A stretch of DNA of 36,879 nt from Gemmatimonadales bacterium (GCA_036265815.1 DATAOI010000009.1:1-36879); one strand, 5' to 3'; counted from the stretch's first letter, positions 21,747 to 30,361 are shown. The notes: generated by a model from the letters alone, not told the origin. Program-made: numbers and translations.

Positions 21747-22867
21747 TGCTCGGCATTCTGGAGCTCGCCGGGAAAGGGAGCGGCTTCCTCCGGCGTCGCG
21801 AGGCGGGCTATCTGCCGGCCAACGGGGACGTGCACGTGGGGGAGCGGGTCATTCGACAGTTCGAGCTTCGCCCCGGCGACGAGATCGACGGCACCACCCG
21901 CCCCGGTGGGAAGGGCCGCGCGCCGACCCTGGAGCGGGTGACCAGCATCAACGGGCGCCCGCCCGAGGAGGTCCGCCGGCGTCTCGATTTCAACCGGCTC
22001 GGCGCGATCCACCCGAACGAGCAGCTCCGGCTGGAGTGCGGCCTCACCCGTCAGGGACAGCCCGACTTCACCAATCGGGTCGTCGACATCCTCTGTCCCT
22101 TCGGGAAGGGTCAGCGCGCCCTCATCGTGGCGCCCGCCAAGGCGGGGAAGACGATGATCCTGGAATCGATCGCCCAGGGCGTGGCCACCAACTATCCCCA
22201 GGCGGAGTTGCTCATCCTCCTGGTGGATGAGCGGCCGGAGGAGGTGTTCGAGATGGAGGCCGCCGGCGTAGGCGAGGTGGTGGCCTCCAGCTTCGACAAC
22301 CCCGCCAGCCAGCACGTCGCCGCCGCGGAGCTCATCCTGGAGCGGGCCCGCCGGCGGGTGGAGCTGGGCGAGGACGTGGTGCTGATCGTGGACTCGCTCA
22401 CCCGCCTGGCGCGGGCGTACAACACGGTCGAGAAGGGGACGGGGCGGACGCTCTCGGGCGGGCTCGACGCCCAATCGCTGGAACGGCCGAAGCGGTTTCT
22501 GGGAAGCGCCCGGAAGATCGACCCGGCGCAAGGCGGCGGCTCGCTCACCATCATCGCCACCGCGCTGGTGGATACGGGGAGCCGGATGGACCAGGTGATC
22601 TTCGAGGAGTTCAAAGGCACCGGCAACAGCGAGCTGGTGCTGAGCCGGGAGCTGGCGGAGCGGCGGATCTATCCGGCGATCGACCTGGTGGCGAGCGCCA
22701 CCCGGCGGGAGGAGCTGCTGCTGTCCCAGGAGGCGCTGGCGGTGACCCGTCTCTTGCGCCAGCGGATCGCCGGGATGTCACCGATCAACGCCATGAACGA
22801 CCTGCTCACCGACATGCGCCGGGCCAAGACCAACGAAGAGCTGATCCAGGCCCTCGCCGCGGGGTGA
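21746..22867 (+). CDS. rho: Transcription termination factor Rho, lacking the N-terminal helical bundle
   Basis: The protein is 373 residues; E. coli Rho has 419. It begins at once with the RNA-binding cold-shock-like domain (MLGILELAGKGSGFLRRREA to DGTTRP). The usual N-terminal helix bundle of about 47 residues is missing. The ATPase domain is complete: Walker A APAKAGKT (129-136, K135), LVDERPEEVFEMEAAGVGEV, Walker B VVLIVDSLTRLARAYN, the Q-loop KGTGRTLSGGLDA and the R-loop GSLTIIATALVDTGSRMD. It should form a hexameric RNA helicase that ends untranslated transcripts. The reading frame is open upstream through sufE, but that part is just sufE read in another frame. The start lacks a ribosome site and is coupled to sufE by TGATG. 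Confidence 0.9.
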   Translation: MLGILELAGKGSGFLRRREAGYLPANGDVHVGERVIRQFELRPGDEIDGTTRPGGKGRAPTLERVTSINGRPPEEVRRRLDFNRLGAIHPNEQLRLECGLTRQGQPDFTNRVVDILCPFGKGQRALIVAPAKAGKTMILESIAQGVATNYPQAELLILLVDERPEEVFEMEAAGVGEVVASSFDNPASQHVAAAELILERARRRVELGEDVVLIVDSLTRLARAYNTVEKGTGRTLSGGLDAQSLERPKRFLGSARKIDPAQGGGSLTIIATALVDTGSRMDQVIFEEFKGTGNSELVLSRELAERRIYPAIDLVASATRREELLLSQEALAVTRLLRQRIAGMSPINAMNDLLTDMRRAKTNEELIQALAAG

Positions 22868-22873
22868 GCGTCC

Positions 22874-23983
22874 TCAGGTCCGCGCGGCCGCCGCGCGGTT
22901 GGCCGTCTCGAACTCCTTCATGAACGCCACCAGCGCCTCCACCGCGGCCGGAGGGCAGGCGTTGTAGATGCTGGCGCGCATCCCGCCTACCGAGCGGTGC
23001 CCCTTGAGACCGTCCAGCCCCCGCTTCGTGGCCTCGGCGATGAACCGGTTCTCCAGCTCCTCGGTGGGCGCGCGAAAGCAGACGTTCATCAGCGAGCGGC
23101 TGTCGGGCTGCACCGTTCCCCGGAAGAAATCGCTCGCATCGATGTACTCGTAAAGCAGCCGGGCTTTGGCCTCGTTGAGCTCGGCCATGGCGGCCAGCCC
23201 GCCCTGCGCCTGGATCCACTTGAACACCTCGCCCATGAGGTAGATGCCGAAGGTGGGCGGCGTGTTATAGAGCGAGCGCTCGGCGGCGAAGGTGCGATAC
23301 TGCAGCATGGTCGGCAGGGTCTTGGGGCCCGCCTCGACCAGATCGTCCCGAATGATGACCAGGACGACGCCGCTGGGCCCCAGGTTCTTCTGCGCGCCCG
23401 CATAGATCAGCCCGTACTTCCGGACGTCGATCGGGCGGCTGTACATGTCGCTCGAGGTGTCGGCCACGAGGGGCACGCCGGCCGGCACCGCGGGCTCGGT
23501 GCGCCACTGGGTGCCGTAGATGGTGTTGTTGGTGGTGACGTGGGCGTAGACCGGATCGGCCGACCAGCGGATCTCCTCGGGCGCGGGGATCCGGTCGAAG
23601 TTGGTGGACTCGCTGCTCGCCGCGATGTGCACCTTGGCGCCCAGGACCTTGGCCTCCTTCACCGCCTTCTGGGCCCAGACGCCGGTGAGCAGGAAATCGG
23701 CGGTGCGCCCGGCCGGGAGCAGGTTCATCGGCACCATGGAGAACTGGAGCGAGGCGCCGCCCTGGAGGAAGAGCACCCGGTAGTTGTCGGGGATGCCGGC
23801 CAGGTCGCGGCAGGCCCGCTCCGCCTCGTCCAGGATCCGGTCGAACACCTTGCCCCGGTGGCTGTGCTCCACGATCCCGATACCGCTGCCGGCCACGTTC
23901 CAGACGGCCTCCTGCGCCTTCCGGAGCACCGGTTCGGGGAGGACCGCGGGGCCGGCGCTGAAGTTGTGGATGCGGTCGGTCAT
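22874..23983 (-). CDS. serC: Phosphoserine aminotransferase
   Basis: The 369-residue class-V aminotransferase begins [20 protein letters not shown], the SerC hallmark 'NFSAGPAxLP'. [14 protein letters not shown] and [19 protein letters not shown] bind the substrate and cofactor, and [20 protein letters not shown] contains the lysine that binds pyridoxal phosphate. It converts 3-phosphohydroxypyruvate plus glutamate to phosphoserine, the second step of serine synthesis, and may serve pyridoxine synthesis as well. It is the last gene of the DUF1015-serA-serC operon, its start overlapping the serA stop as ATGA. Six bases separate its end from that of the convergent rho gene, and no terminator is visible. 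Confidence 0.95.
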   Translation of the reverse strand: MTDRIHNFSAGPAVLPEPVLRKAQEAVWNVAGSGIGIVEHSHRGKVFDRILDEAERACRDLAGIPDNYRVLFLQGGASLQFSMVPMNLLPAGRTADFLLTGVWAQKAVKEAKVLGAKVHIAASSESTNFDRIPAPEEIRWSADPVYAHVTTNNTIYGTQWRTEPAVPAGVPLVADTSSDMYSRPIDVRKYGLIYAGAQKNLGPSGVVLVIIRDDLVEAGPKTLPTMLQYRTFAAERSLYNTPPTFGIYLMGEVFKWIQAQGGLAAMAELNEAKARLLYEYIDASDFFRGTVQPDSRSLMNVCFRAPTEELENRFIAEATKRGLDGLKGHRSVGGMRASIYNACPPAAVEALVAFMKEFETANRAAAART

Positions 23984-25203
23984 GCTGGGTTCCTCCCGTC
24001 GATCTCGCTCAGCTCCACGCTGATGATGTCGGCATTGCCGCTGCGGATCCGTTCCAGCGCGCCGTTGGTCGGCTCGCCGTCGAGGTGGATCCGCGCCAGC
24101 GTGGCCTGCGCGCCATGATAGATGATGTTCTCGACTTCCTCGACATTGATGGTGGCCCCCGCCAGCACGCCGAACACGTGGGCCAGCACGCCGGGCCGGT
24201 TCCGGTGCCGGATCGACAGCACGTGGGTGGCCGAGCTCCGGGCCAGGCGATTCACCACGTTGGGCACCTCGCCGCTGGCCTGGAAGGTCTGCACGATGCG
24301 GATGACCTCGTGGGCGATTGCCACCTGGGCCTGCTCGGTGGAGGCGCCGACGTGGTGGGTGCCGTACACCCCGGGCTCCTGCACGATCTCATTGCCGAAC
24401 CCACCGCTGGCTCCGGCCGGCTCGCCCTGGAAGACGTCGAGGCCGGCGCGGATGCCCTTGGTCCGGATCGCCTCCCTCAGGGCGGCCTCGTCTACCACGG
24501 ATCCGCGGGAGGTGTTGATCAGGTACGCCCCCGGCCGCATCGCCGCCAGGAACTCGGCATTCACCAGGTGCTTGGTCTCCGCGTTGGCCGCGACGTTGAT
24601 GCTGACCGCGTCCGCCAGCCGCGCCACGTCGAGCGGCGTCTCCGCGTAGGCCACGCCGAGCCGCTCGGCTTCCTCGGTGGTGAGGCTCCGCGACCAGGCG
24701 ATGACCCGCATGCCGAACGCCTGCGCCCGTTTGGCAATCTCCCGACCGATCGGGCCCAGACCCACGATCCCGAGCCTGCGGCCGTGGAGACCCCGGGCCT
24801 TGCCGTACTCGCCTTTGTTCCAGCGACCCTGCCGGAGATCGAGCGCCTGGTCGGGGATCCGCCGGTCGCAGGCCAGCAGGAGCGCAAGCGCCAGCTCCGC
24901 CACGGCGATCGAGTTCTTCCCGGGGCAGTTGGAGACGAACACGCCCTGGCTCGATGCGGTGACGACGTCGATGGTGTCGATCCCCGCGCCGGCCCGGATC
25001 ACCAGAGTGAGCGCGGTGCCGGCCTTGAGTGCTTCTCCGCTCACCTTGGTGCCGCGTACGATGAGAATGTGGGGATCGACCTCCCGGATGAGCCGAGGCA
25101 GCTCCTCCGCCTTGGCGTCCGGCTGCGCCACGACGGTGCAGCCGAGCTCCTTGAGCCCGTCCACCCCGACCTTCTCGAACTTGTCCGCGATCAACACCTT
25201 CAT
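23980..25203 (-). CDS. serA: D-3-phosphoglycerate dehydrogenase with C-terminal ACT domain
   Basis: ATG 25203 gives 407 residues. The N-terminal and NAD domains show the D-isomer-specific 2-hydroxyacid dehydrogenase pattern: [13 protein letters not shown] (catalytic arginine), [20 protein letters not shown] (NAD-binding, 148-153), [24 protein letters not shown] (catalytic glutamate region) and GTHHVGAST (catalytic histidine). The last about 75 residues ([20 protein letters not shown] onward) form an ACT domain, where serine usually binds as feedback inhibitor. The extra allosteric domain of long-type enzymes is absent, as in E. coli-like SerA. It catalyses the committed step of serine synthesis. 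It starts 37 bp after the DUF1015 gene and overlaps serC. Confidence 0.95.
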   Translation of the reverse strand: MKVLIADKFEKVGVDGLKELGCTVVAQPDAKAEELPRLIREVDPHILIVRGTKVSGEALKAGTALTLVIRAGAGIDTIDVVTASSQGVFVSNCPGKNSIAVAELALALLLACDRRIPDQALDLRQGRWNKGEYGKARGLHGRRLGIVGLGPIGREIAKRAQAFGMRVIAWSRSLTTEEAERLGVAYAETPLDVARLADAVSINVAANAETKHLVNAEFLAAMRPGAYLINTSRGSVVDEAALREAIRTKGIRAGLDVFQGEPAGASGGFGNEIVQEPGVYGTHHVGASTEQAQVAIAHEVIRIVQTFQASGEVPNVVNRLARSSATHVLSIRHRNRPGVLAHVFGVLAGATINVEEVENIIYHGAQATLARIHLDGEPTNGALERIRSGNADIISVELSEIDGRNPA

Positions 25204-25240
25204 CAGCCGATCCCGCCTGCCAGAGTCCAGAGCATCGAGC

Positions 25241-26467
25241 CTACAAGGTATGCACGAACAGCCCGCTCCGCAGCTTGGGCTCGAACCAGGTGCTCTTGGG
25301 CGGCATGATCTCCCCCGCGTCGGCCACCGCCATGAGCTGCTCCAGCGAGGTGGGATACAACGCGAAGGCGATCGCCATCTCGCCCGAGTCCACCCGGCGC
25401 TCCAGCTCGGCGGTGCCGCGGATGCCGCCGACGAAGTCGATCCGCTTGTCGGTACGCGGGTCACCCACGCCAAGGATGGGGCCGAGCACGCGGTCCTGGA
25501 GCAGGGAGACGTCGAGCGCGGCGATGGGATCGCGCCGGTCGATCGTGCTGTCGTCGAGCTCCAGCAGGTACCACCGGCGGGGCAGGTAGATGGCGAAGCT
25601 GTGGGGGTGCGGTGGCACCGGATGAGCGGTGATGCTCATCCGGCCGACCCGGGAGAGGCGGGCGAGCACTCCGCTCTCTCCCTGGTTGTTCAGATCGCGC
25701 ACCACGCGGTTGTAGGGCAGGATTCGCAGCTGCTCCGCGGGAAACAGCACGGCGAGGAACCAGTTGTACTCGCCATTGCGGCGGTGCTCCGGCGGGCGGG
25801 ACCGGATCTCCCTGCCGGCCCGCCAGGCGCCGGCGGAACGGTGGTGGCCATCGGCGACGTACGCGTCCGGGATGGTACGGAACAGCTCCACGAACCGGCC
25901 GGGATCGGGGACCCGCCAGACGAGGTGCCGCACGCCATCGGGTGCGGTGAAGTCGTACAGCGGGGCGCTCGCTCGGGTGATCTGCTGGGTCAACCGGTCG
26001 ATCTCGCGATGACCGCGATAGGTCAGGAAGACCGGCTCCGCGTGGGCGCCCAGGGCGAGGATGTGGCGGGTACGGTCATCCTCCTTGTCCTGCCGGGTCT
26101 TCTCGTGCTTCCGGATGATGTCGTGCTCGTAGTCGTCGATATGGACGCAGCCGACCACGCCGGTCTGGGCTCGGCCGTTCATCTCCTGGCGATACAGATA
26201 GAGCGACGGCTCCGGCTCGCGCAGGAGAATCCCCTCCGCCTTGAACCGGTCCAGGGCTTCGCGCGCCACCCCGTAGACCCGCGGATCGTGAGGGTCGACG
26301 CCCTCAGGCAGATCGACGTCGGACCGGCCGACATGGAGGAAGCTGTACGGATTGTCCCGCGCGAGCTCGGCGGCTTCCGCTCGGCTGACCACGTCATATG
26401 GCACGGCCGCCACGCGGGCGGCCAGCTCAGCCGGGGGCCGAAGCGCGCGGAAGGGATTGAGGCGCAT
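25241..26467 (-). CDS. DUF1015-family conserved protein (serine operon)
   Basis: ATG 26467 gives 408 residues. The protein opens MRLNPFRALRPPAELAARVA then AVPYDVVSRAEAAELARDNP, the 'P(F/Y)DV(V/I)' DUF1015 signature. Other stretches are GVVGCVHIDDYEHDIIRKHE, KTRQDKEDDRTRHI, IADGHHR-like YVADGHHRSAGAWR, PYNRVVRDLN and MPPKSTWFEPKLRSGLFVHT. The 'DGHHR' and 'PKSTxFxPK' motifs are strongly conserved in the family and suggest an enzyme, but no reaction is established. It is the first gene of an operon with serA and serC, so a role in serine or phosphoserine metabolism is inferred. In-frame sequence upstream of 26467 is only minisatellite repeat and is not part of the protein. Confidence 0.87.
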   Translation of the reverse strand: MRLNPFRALRPPAELAARVAAVPYDVVSRAEAAELARDNPYSFLHVGRSDVDLPEGVDPHDPRVYGVAREALDRFKAEGILLREPEPSLYLYRQEMNGRAQTGVVGCVHIDDYEHDIIRKHEKTRQDKEDDRTRHILALGAHAEPVFLTYRGHREIDRLTQQITRASAPLYDFTAPDGVRHLVWRVPDPGRFVELFRTIPDAYVADGHHRSAGAWRAGREIRSRPPEHRRNGEYNWFLAVLFPAEQLRILPYNRVVRDLNNQGESGVLARLSRVGRMSITAHPVPPHPHSFAIYLPRRWYLLELDDSTIDRRDPIAALDVSLLQDRVLGPILGVGDPRTDKRIDFVGGIRGTAELERRVDSGEMAIAFALYPTSLEQLMAVADAGEIMPPKSTWFEPKLRSGLFVHTL

Positions 26468-26480
26468 GGGGGCAAGGGTA

Positions 26481-26610
26481 TCAAGGTGGGGCAAGGTGGG
26501 GCAAGGTGGGGCAGGGTGAGGCAAGGTGGGGCAAGGTGGGGCAAGGTGGGGCAAGGTGAGGCAGGGTGAGGCAGGGTGAGGCAGGGTGAGGCAGGGTGAG
26601 GCAAGGTAGC
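26481..26610 (+). repeat. 10-bp tandem repeat array (minisatellite), about 13 units
   Basis: Exactly 10-bp units with consensus GCAAGGTGGG or GCAGGGTGAG run for 13 copies; the first (TCAAGGTGGG) and last (GCAAGGTAGC) are degenerate. The two unit types differ together at positions 4 and 9, except one mixed unit at 26551. The array lies just upstream of the DUF1015 start on its non-coding side, so it occupies the place of the operon's promoter. Runs of four G spaced by CAAGGT fit a G-quadruplex pattern on the plus strand. Confidence 0.95.
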
Positions 26611-26638
26611 ACGAGGTCACCGGCACCCGCCCGTCCCC

Positions 26639-26700
26639 CCACCCTGCCTCACCCTGCCCCACCTTGCCCCACCTTGCCCCACCTTCCCTCCACCCTCCCC
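26639..26700 (-). repeat. Inverted arm of the 10-bp repeat, with a G-quadruplex motif
   Basis: Read on the minus strand this contains four to five copies of the same decamer (GGGGCAAGGT, GGGGCAGGGT and GAGGCAGGGT). It faces the 13-unit array across a 28-bp spacer (26611-26638), so the two can form a hairpin of about 45 bp. The outer part (26677-26700, minus strand) has four runs of three or four G with loops of 1-5 bases. The arm also encodes the last residues and stop (26649) of the transporter gene. Confidence 0.9.
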
Positions 26701-28232
26701 AACCCCGCGTCCACCGCCAGCGCCAGCAGCGCCGCGGGGAGGGCGCCGGAGAGGATCATGCGGGTGTCCGAGAGGGCCAGCCCGGCGGCGATCGGATCGC
26801 CCAGGCCGCCGGCGCCGATGAACGCCGCGAGGGTCGCCGTGCCGACGTCGATCACGGCCGCCGTCCGGATTCCCGCCATGATCACCGGTGCGGCCAGCGG
26901 TAGCCGCACGTAGCGGAGGATCTGGCCCGGTGTCATGCCCAGCGCCAGCGCCGCACCGACCGCTTCGGGCGCGGCATTGCGGACGCCGGTGTAGGTGTTC
27001 CGCAGGATCGGGTACAACGAGTAGAGGAACAAGGCCACCAGCGCCGGCACGACGCCGATCCCCAGCAGCGGGATCATGAACGCGAGCAGCGCGATGCTCG
27101 GCACCGTCTGCAGCAGTCCGACCGCGCGGATTACCGACTCGGCACTCGCCGAGCGCCGCTCCAGCGCGAGGCCGAGCGGGAGCGCCAGGGCCACCGCCGC
27201 GGCGAGCGACACGGCAACCAGGAGCAGGTGCCTGCCGGTCAGGTCGAGGATGTGGCGGCGCTGCTCCCAGAGATAGGCCACCACGCCCGCACGCGCCTCG
27301 GGCGCCGTTCGCGGGCCGGCCCGGGTGGCGCCCGTGAGTCCCAACTCCCGCAGGGCGTCGGCGGCGACGCGGGAGACCGGCTCGCCGGTGACCTCGAGCC
27401 GGCGGTTGAGCTCCCGCATCGTCTGCTCGCGGAGACGCCCGCTCAACTCGGTCAGCGCCGCCACCGCGCCGGGCATCCGGGTGGCGAGGGCCGGACCCAC
27501 CATGGCGGCCGCCTCGTAGGGCGGGAAGAAGCCGCGGTCGTCCCGCAGCACCACCAGGTCGTAGCGCGCGATCAGGCCGTCGGTGGAGTACCCGTCGATG
27601 ACGTCGACCTCGCCCGCGGCGAGCGCCTGATACTTGATGGCGGGAAGCAGGGCGCCCACCGACGCCAGCCGGAGTCCGTACGCTTTGGCCAGGCCGGGCA
27701 ATCCATCGGACCGGCCGATGAAGTCGGCTGTGAGCCCGGCACGGAGCTGTGGACCGACCCGCGCGAGATCGCTGAGGGTGGCCAGGCCAAAGCGGCGCGC
27801 GGTCTCCCGCCTGACCGCGATGGCGTAGGTGTTCTGGAAGCCCAGGGGCGGCAACCAGCGCACGTCGTAGCGGTCGCGGAACTGGCGGGAGACCCTGTCG
27901 TAGACCTCGAGCGGGTCGGAGGTCGGACGCTCGCCCAGGATCGCGAGCAGCCCGGTGCCGGTGTACTCCGGATAGACGTCGATGGCACCGCTCCGGATGG
28001 CGCCGAACGCGATCTCGGTGGCGCCCAGCCCCAGCCGGCGGTCCACCCGGTAGCCGCGCGCCTCCAGGATCTGGGCGAACATCTCCGCCAGCACGTACGA
28101 CTCGCCGAACGGCTTGGAGGCGACGATGACAGGACGGGTCTCCCGATCCTGCGCTGCCAGGTACGGTGGGGCCACGGGCGCGGTCACGAGGGGCGACATC
28201 AACAAGAGGGCAGGCAGCACCAGGCGTCTCAT
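26649..28232 (-). CDS. OpuC/OsmF-type ABC transporter: fused substrate-binding protein and permease
   Basis: The 527-residue protein has a signal sequence (1-27). A periplasmic OpuAC-type binding domain follows (about 33-300: VIVASKPFGESYVLAEMFAQ, AIDVYPEYTGTGLLAILGE, VIDGYSTDGLIARYDLVVL). A five- to six-helix permease domain comes last (about 335-515) with the EAA motif region GMTPGQILRYVRLPLAAPVI. Fusions of binding protein and permease are known in glycine betaine/choline/carnitine uptake systems of the OpuB/OpuC/OsmF group; here the binding domain precedes the permease. Ligand-cage aromatics are few, so the substrate is uncertain. The last about 16 residues (GRVEGRWGKVGQGGAG) are encoded by the minisatellite arm and are probably a late addition after loss of the original stop. 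Its start overlaps the ATPase stop. Confidence 0.87.
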   Translation of the reverse strand: MRRLVLPALLLMSPLVTAPVAPPYLAAQDRETRPVIVASKPFGESYVLAEMFAQILEARGYRVDRRLGLGATEIAFGAIRSGAIDVYPEYTGTGLLAILGERPTSDPLEVYDRVSRQFRDRYDVRWLPPLGFQNTYAIAVRRETARRFGLATLSDLARVGPQLRAGLTADFIGRSDGLPGLAKAYGLRLASVGALLPAIKYQALAAGEVDVIDGYSTDGLIARYDLVVLRDDRGFFPPYEAAAMVGPALATRMPGAVAALTELSGRLREQTMRELNRRLEVTGEPVSRVAADALRELGLTGATRAGPRTAPEARAGVVAYLWEQRRHILDLTGRHLLLVAVSLAAAVALALPLGLALERRSASAESVIRAVGLLQTVPSIALLAFMIPLLGIGVVPALVALFLYSLYPILRNTYTGVRNAAPEAVGAALALGMTPGQILRYVRLPLAAPVIMAGIRTAAVIDVGTATLAAFIGAGGLGDPIAAGLALSDTRMILSGALPAALLALAVDAGLGRVEGRWGKVGQGGAG

Positions 28233-28969
28233 CCGGCCACTCGCGCGCGACGCAGCAGCTCCCGCACGTACTCGGTGGCCGGCGCGTCGCGCAGGGCGGC
28301 CGGCGGAGCGACCTGCTCGATCCGGCCGTCCCGCATCACCGCAATGCGGTCCGCCAGCAGCAGCGCTTCCTGCAGATCGTGCGTCACCAGGAGCAGGGTC
28401 AGGCCCAGCTCCGCGCGCAAGGCCAGGAAGCTGGTCTGGAGATCGGCGCGGGTGATGGCGTCGAGCGCACCGAACGGCTCGTCGAGCAGGACGATATCGG
28501 GACCGGCGGCGAGCGCCCGAGCCACCGCGACCCGCTGCCGCTGCCCGCCGGAGAGATCCCGAGGCCAGCGGGCACCGAAGACCTCCGGCTCAAGACCGAC
28601 GCGCCGAAGCGCGCGCTCGGCCAGCGCCGCCTGGTCCGGCAGGCCCCGGAGCCAGGGCACCAGCGCCACGTTCCGCAGTACCCGCCAATGCGGAAGCAGC
28701 CCGCCATCCTGGGGGACATAGCCCACCCGACGCCGCAGCGGTATCGGGTCCATCCGGCCGACGTCGGCGCCGTCGACCAGCACTTGTCCCTGGTCCGGAT
28801 CGGTCATCCGGTTGAAGCAGCGAAGCAGGGTACTCTTTCCGGCGCCGCTCTCGCCGATCAGGGCGACGCACTCGCCGGGGTGCACCTCGATCGAGACCCG
28901 GTCGAGTGCCGCGACCGGGCCGAACCGCTTGGAGAGCTCGATCGCCTGCAGCGCCGGGCCGTTGGGCAT
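28229..28969 (-). CDS. ABC transporter ATPase for the OpuC/OsmF-type importer
   Basis: ATG 28969 (246 residues) is preferred since the family motif starts soon after (AIELSKRFGPVAALDRVSIE); the open frame extends to 29086 without homology. Walker A GESGAGKST (39-47), Q-loop VGYVPQDGGLLPHWRV, signature LSGGQRQRVAVARAL, Walker B IVLLDEPFGALDAITR and the switch histidine in VTHDLQEALLLADRI are all intact. It resembles ProV/OpuCA but ends soon after the core, without CBS domains. So it probably lacks their ionic-strength sensor. It powers the fused permease encoded next, with which it overlaps as ATGA. No Shine-Dalgarno sequence is evident before the chosen start. Confidence 0.88.
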   Translation of the reverse strand: MPNGPALQAIELSKRFGPVAALDRVSIEVHPGECVALIGESGAGKSTLLRCFNRMTDPDQGQVLVDGADVGRMDPIPLRRRVGYVPQDGGLLPHWRVLRNVALVPWLRGLPDQAALAERALRRVGLEPEVFGARWPRDLSGGQRQRVAVARALAAGPDIVLLDEPFGALDAITRADLQTSFLALRAELGLTLLLVTHDLQEALLLADRIAVMRDGRIEQVAPPAALRDAPATEYVRELLRRARVAG

Positions 28970-29293
28970 CTGCCAAGTTACCGCCGCGCTCTCGCAAACT
29001 ACCAGAGGCTGCGCTCCGCCCGATGGCCAGGTGGCCTCGCGATGTGTCGTGCCTCGCGCACATCCCTGCACCACAGCGGATTGCACTCGGCGGAACGGCC
29101 CGCGGGTAACCGCATCATCCGGGCGTGCTTCGCGAGTACGATCGCGGCGGCCGGCTCACGCGCCGATCACTTCCGCACGGCACTGCGACTGCGACCCCGC
29201 CATGCAGAAAGATGCATCGAGAACGCGCATGAAACGCGCATGAAATTGGCGTGCTGATGGGGGTTCCACCGGCCCATATCGAGGGGACCAGCC
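28970..29293. other. Divergent intergenic region with an 11-bp tandem repeat
   Basis: These 324 bases separate the ABC operon (minus) from the Pro/Ala-rich protein gene (plus). I see no gene in either direction. The only clear structure is two adjacent copies of ACGCGCATGAA (29223-29233 and 29234-29244), about 50 bp before the downstream start; their spacing of one helical turn fits a protein-binding site. GAGGGG at 29280-29285 is the ribosome site of the downstream gene. Promoters could not be assigned. Confidence 0.6.
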
Positions 29294-30361
29294 ATGTACC
29301 GGATCGAGCTGTCGCCCGGCGAGGAAACCGTCTTCCGGACGATCGAGGAGCTGGCCATCGGGGTGCGGAACGGCGTCATCTCTCCCCGCGCGCGGATCTA
29401 CCATAACGCGTCGCAGAAGTGGCTCCCGATTGAGTTCCATCCGCACTACAAGAAGGCGATGGAAATCCTGAACTCGAAGACGGCGCCGCGCGCCATGGCC
29501 CAACCGGTGCCTGTTGGCGCGGGGTCGGGGCCCCTGCCCGCGCCGATTCTCGCCCCAGCGCCTGAGCCGACCCTCACCCCCGTGTCTGAGCCCGCCTACG
29601 CGCCGCGCCAGACGCCTGCCCCGATGTCGCGGCCGGCCCCAGTGGCCAGTCCCCGGGATACGCCGATGCCCGCACCGGCGCCAGCACCCGCGCCCGCTCC
29701 TGTGCGTGCGCCTGCGCCGATGAAGATGCCGTGGGAAGCGAAGGCGCCGGCGCCACCGGTGGATTCCCCAGTGCTCCTCCTGGCGAAGCTGAGCTATCCG
29801 GAAGTCACCCCCGCCGAAGAGCCGGTGGCGCATGCCTCGCCGGCACGGGTGCATGCGGGCGGACGGCGGATGGTGCAGGTCGCCGTCGTGGCGTCGGTCG
29901 TCGTGGCCTGCACCTTCGTGATGATGCGTGCTTCCGCGCGGCCCGCCACGCTGGTTGCGCCGCGGGCCAGGTCCATCAATCACTCGGTGCCGGCGGCCGA
30001 TCGCCCGGAGCCGCCCCCGCTCCGCGCGACCGCGCCGCGCCCGACTGCTTCGGCGTCGAGCAGCACCGGCGCCGCGATGGTCACGGTGCCGGGCCCGGCA
30101 TTCGCGCCGGGGACGATCGGCGCCAAGCCTGCCGGGGATAAGCCGGTCGTCGCCGCGAAGAACGTGGTACCCAAGAGTGGCGCGACGGATTCCACCCCAG
30201 TCATCGAGCCCGCTCCGGTCGATGTCGACATCTCGGCGCCGGTGCTCCCGGCCACCGACTCGCTCTCGGTGCTGCCCAAGTCGGCAGCCGACTCCAACGC
30301 GATCGGCCGCATTCTTCGCGCGGTCGGCGGAACCCGTCCGACGCAGAGCTCGACCCCCTGA
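29294..30361 (+). CDS. Single-pass membrane protein with N-terminal GYF-like domain and Pro/Ala-rich linker
   Basis: The 355-residue protein begins at ATG 29294, with GAGGGG 8 bp upstream. Residues 1-57 (MYRIELSPGEETVFRTIEEL, AIGVRNGVISPRARIYHNAS, WLPIEFHPHY) look like a small GYF_2-type domain, where 'G.I.P.A.IYH.....W.PI..HP.Y' recurs. Residues 64-155 are almost all proline and alanine with little charge, including a run of AP repeats. A membrane helix lies at about 193-211 (MVQVAVVASVVVACTFVMM), and a second disordered proline/serine-rich region follows to the end. The N-terminus is probably cytoplasmic and the C-terminus periplasmic. I cannot name a function. The next gene is ku, 170 bp downstream, but a shared transcript is not evident. 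Confidence 0.7.
   Translation: MYRIELSPGEETVFRTIEELAIGVRNGVISPRARIYHNASQKWLPIEFHPHYKKAMEILNSKTAPRAMAQPVPVGAGSGPLPAPILAPAPEPTLTPVSEPAYAPRQTPAPMSRPAPVASPRDTPMPAPAPAPAPAPVRAPAPMKMPWEAKAPAPPVDSPVLLLAKLSYPEVTPAEEPVAHASPARVHAGGRRMVQVAVVASVVVACTFVMMRASARPATLVAPRARSINHSVPAADRPEPPPLRATAPRPTASASSSTGAAMVTVPGPAFAPGTIGAKPAGDKPVVAAKNVVPKSGATDSTPVIEPAPVDVDISAPVLPATDSLSVLPKSAADSNAIGRILRAVGGTRPTQSSTP

Noticed and set aside
26468-26662. In-frame upstream extension of the DUF1015 protein through the decamer array
   Set aside because: The translation is pure repeat (ten-base unit cycling through all frames) and precedes the conserved N-terminus MRLNPFRAL.
26481-26700. CRISPR array
   Set aside because: Repeats are 10 bp, contiguous and have no spacers; there are no cas genes.
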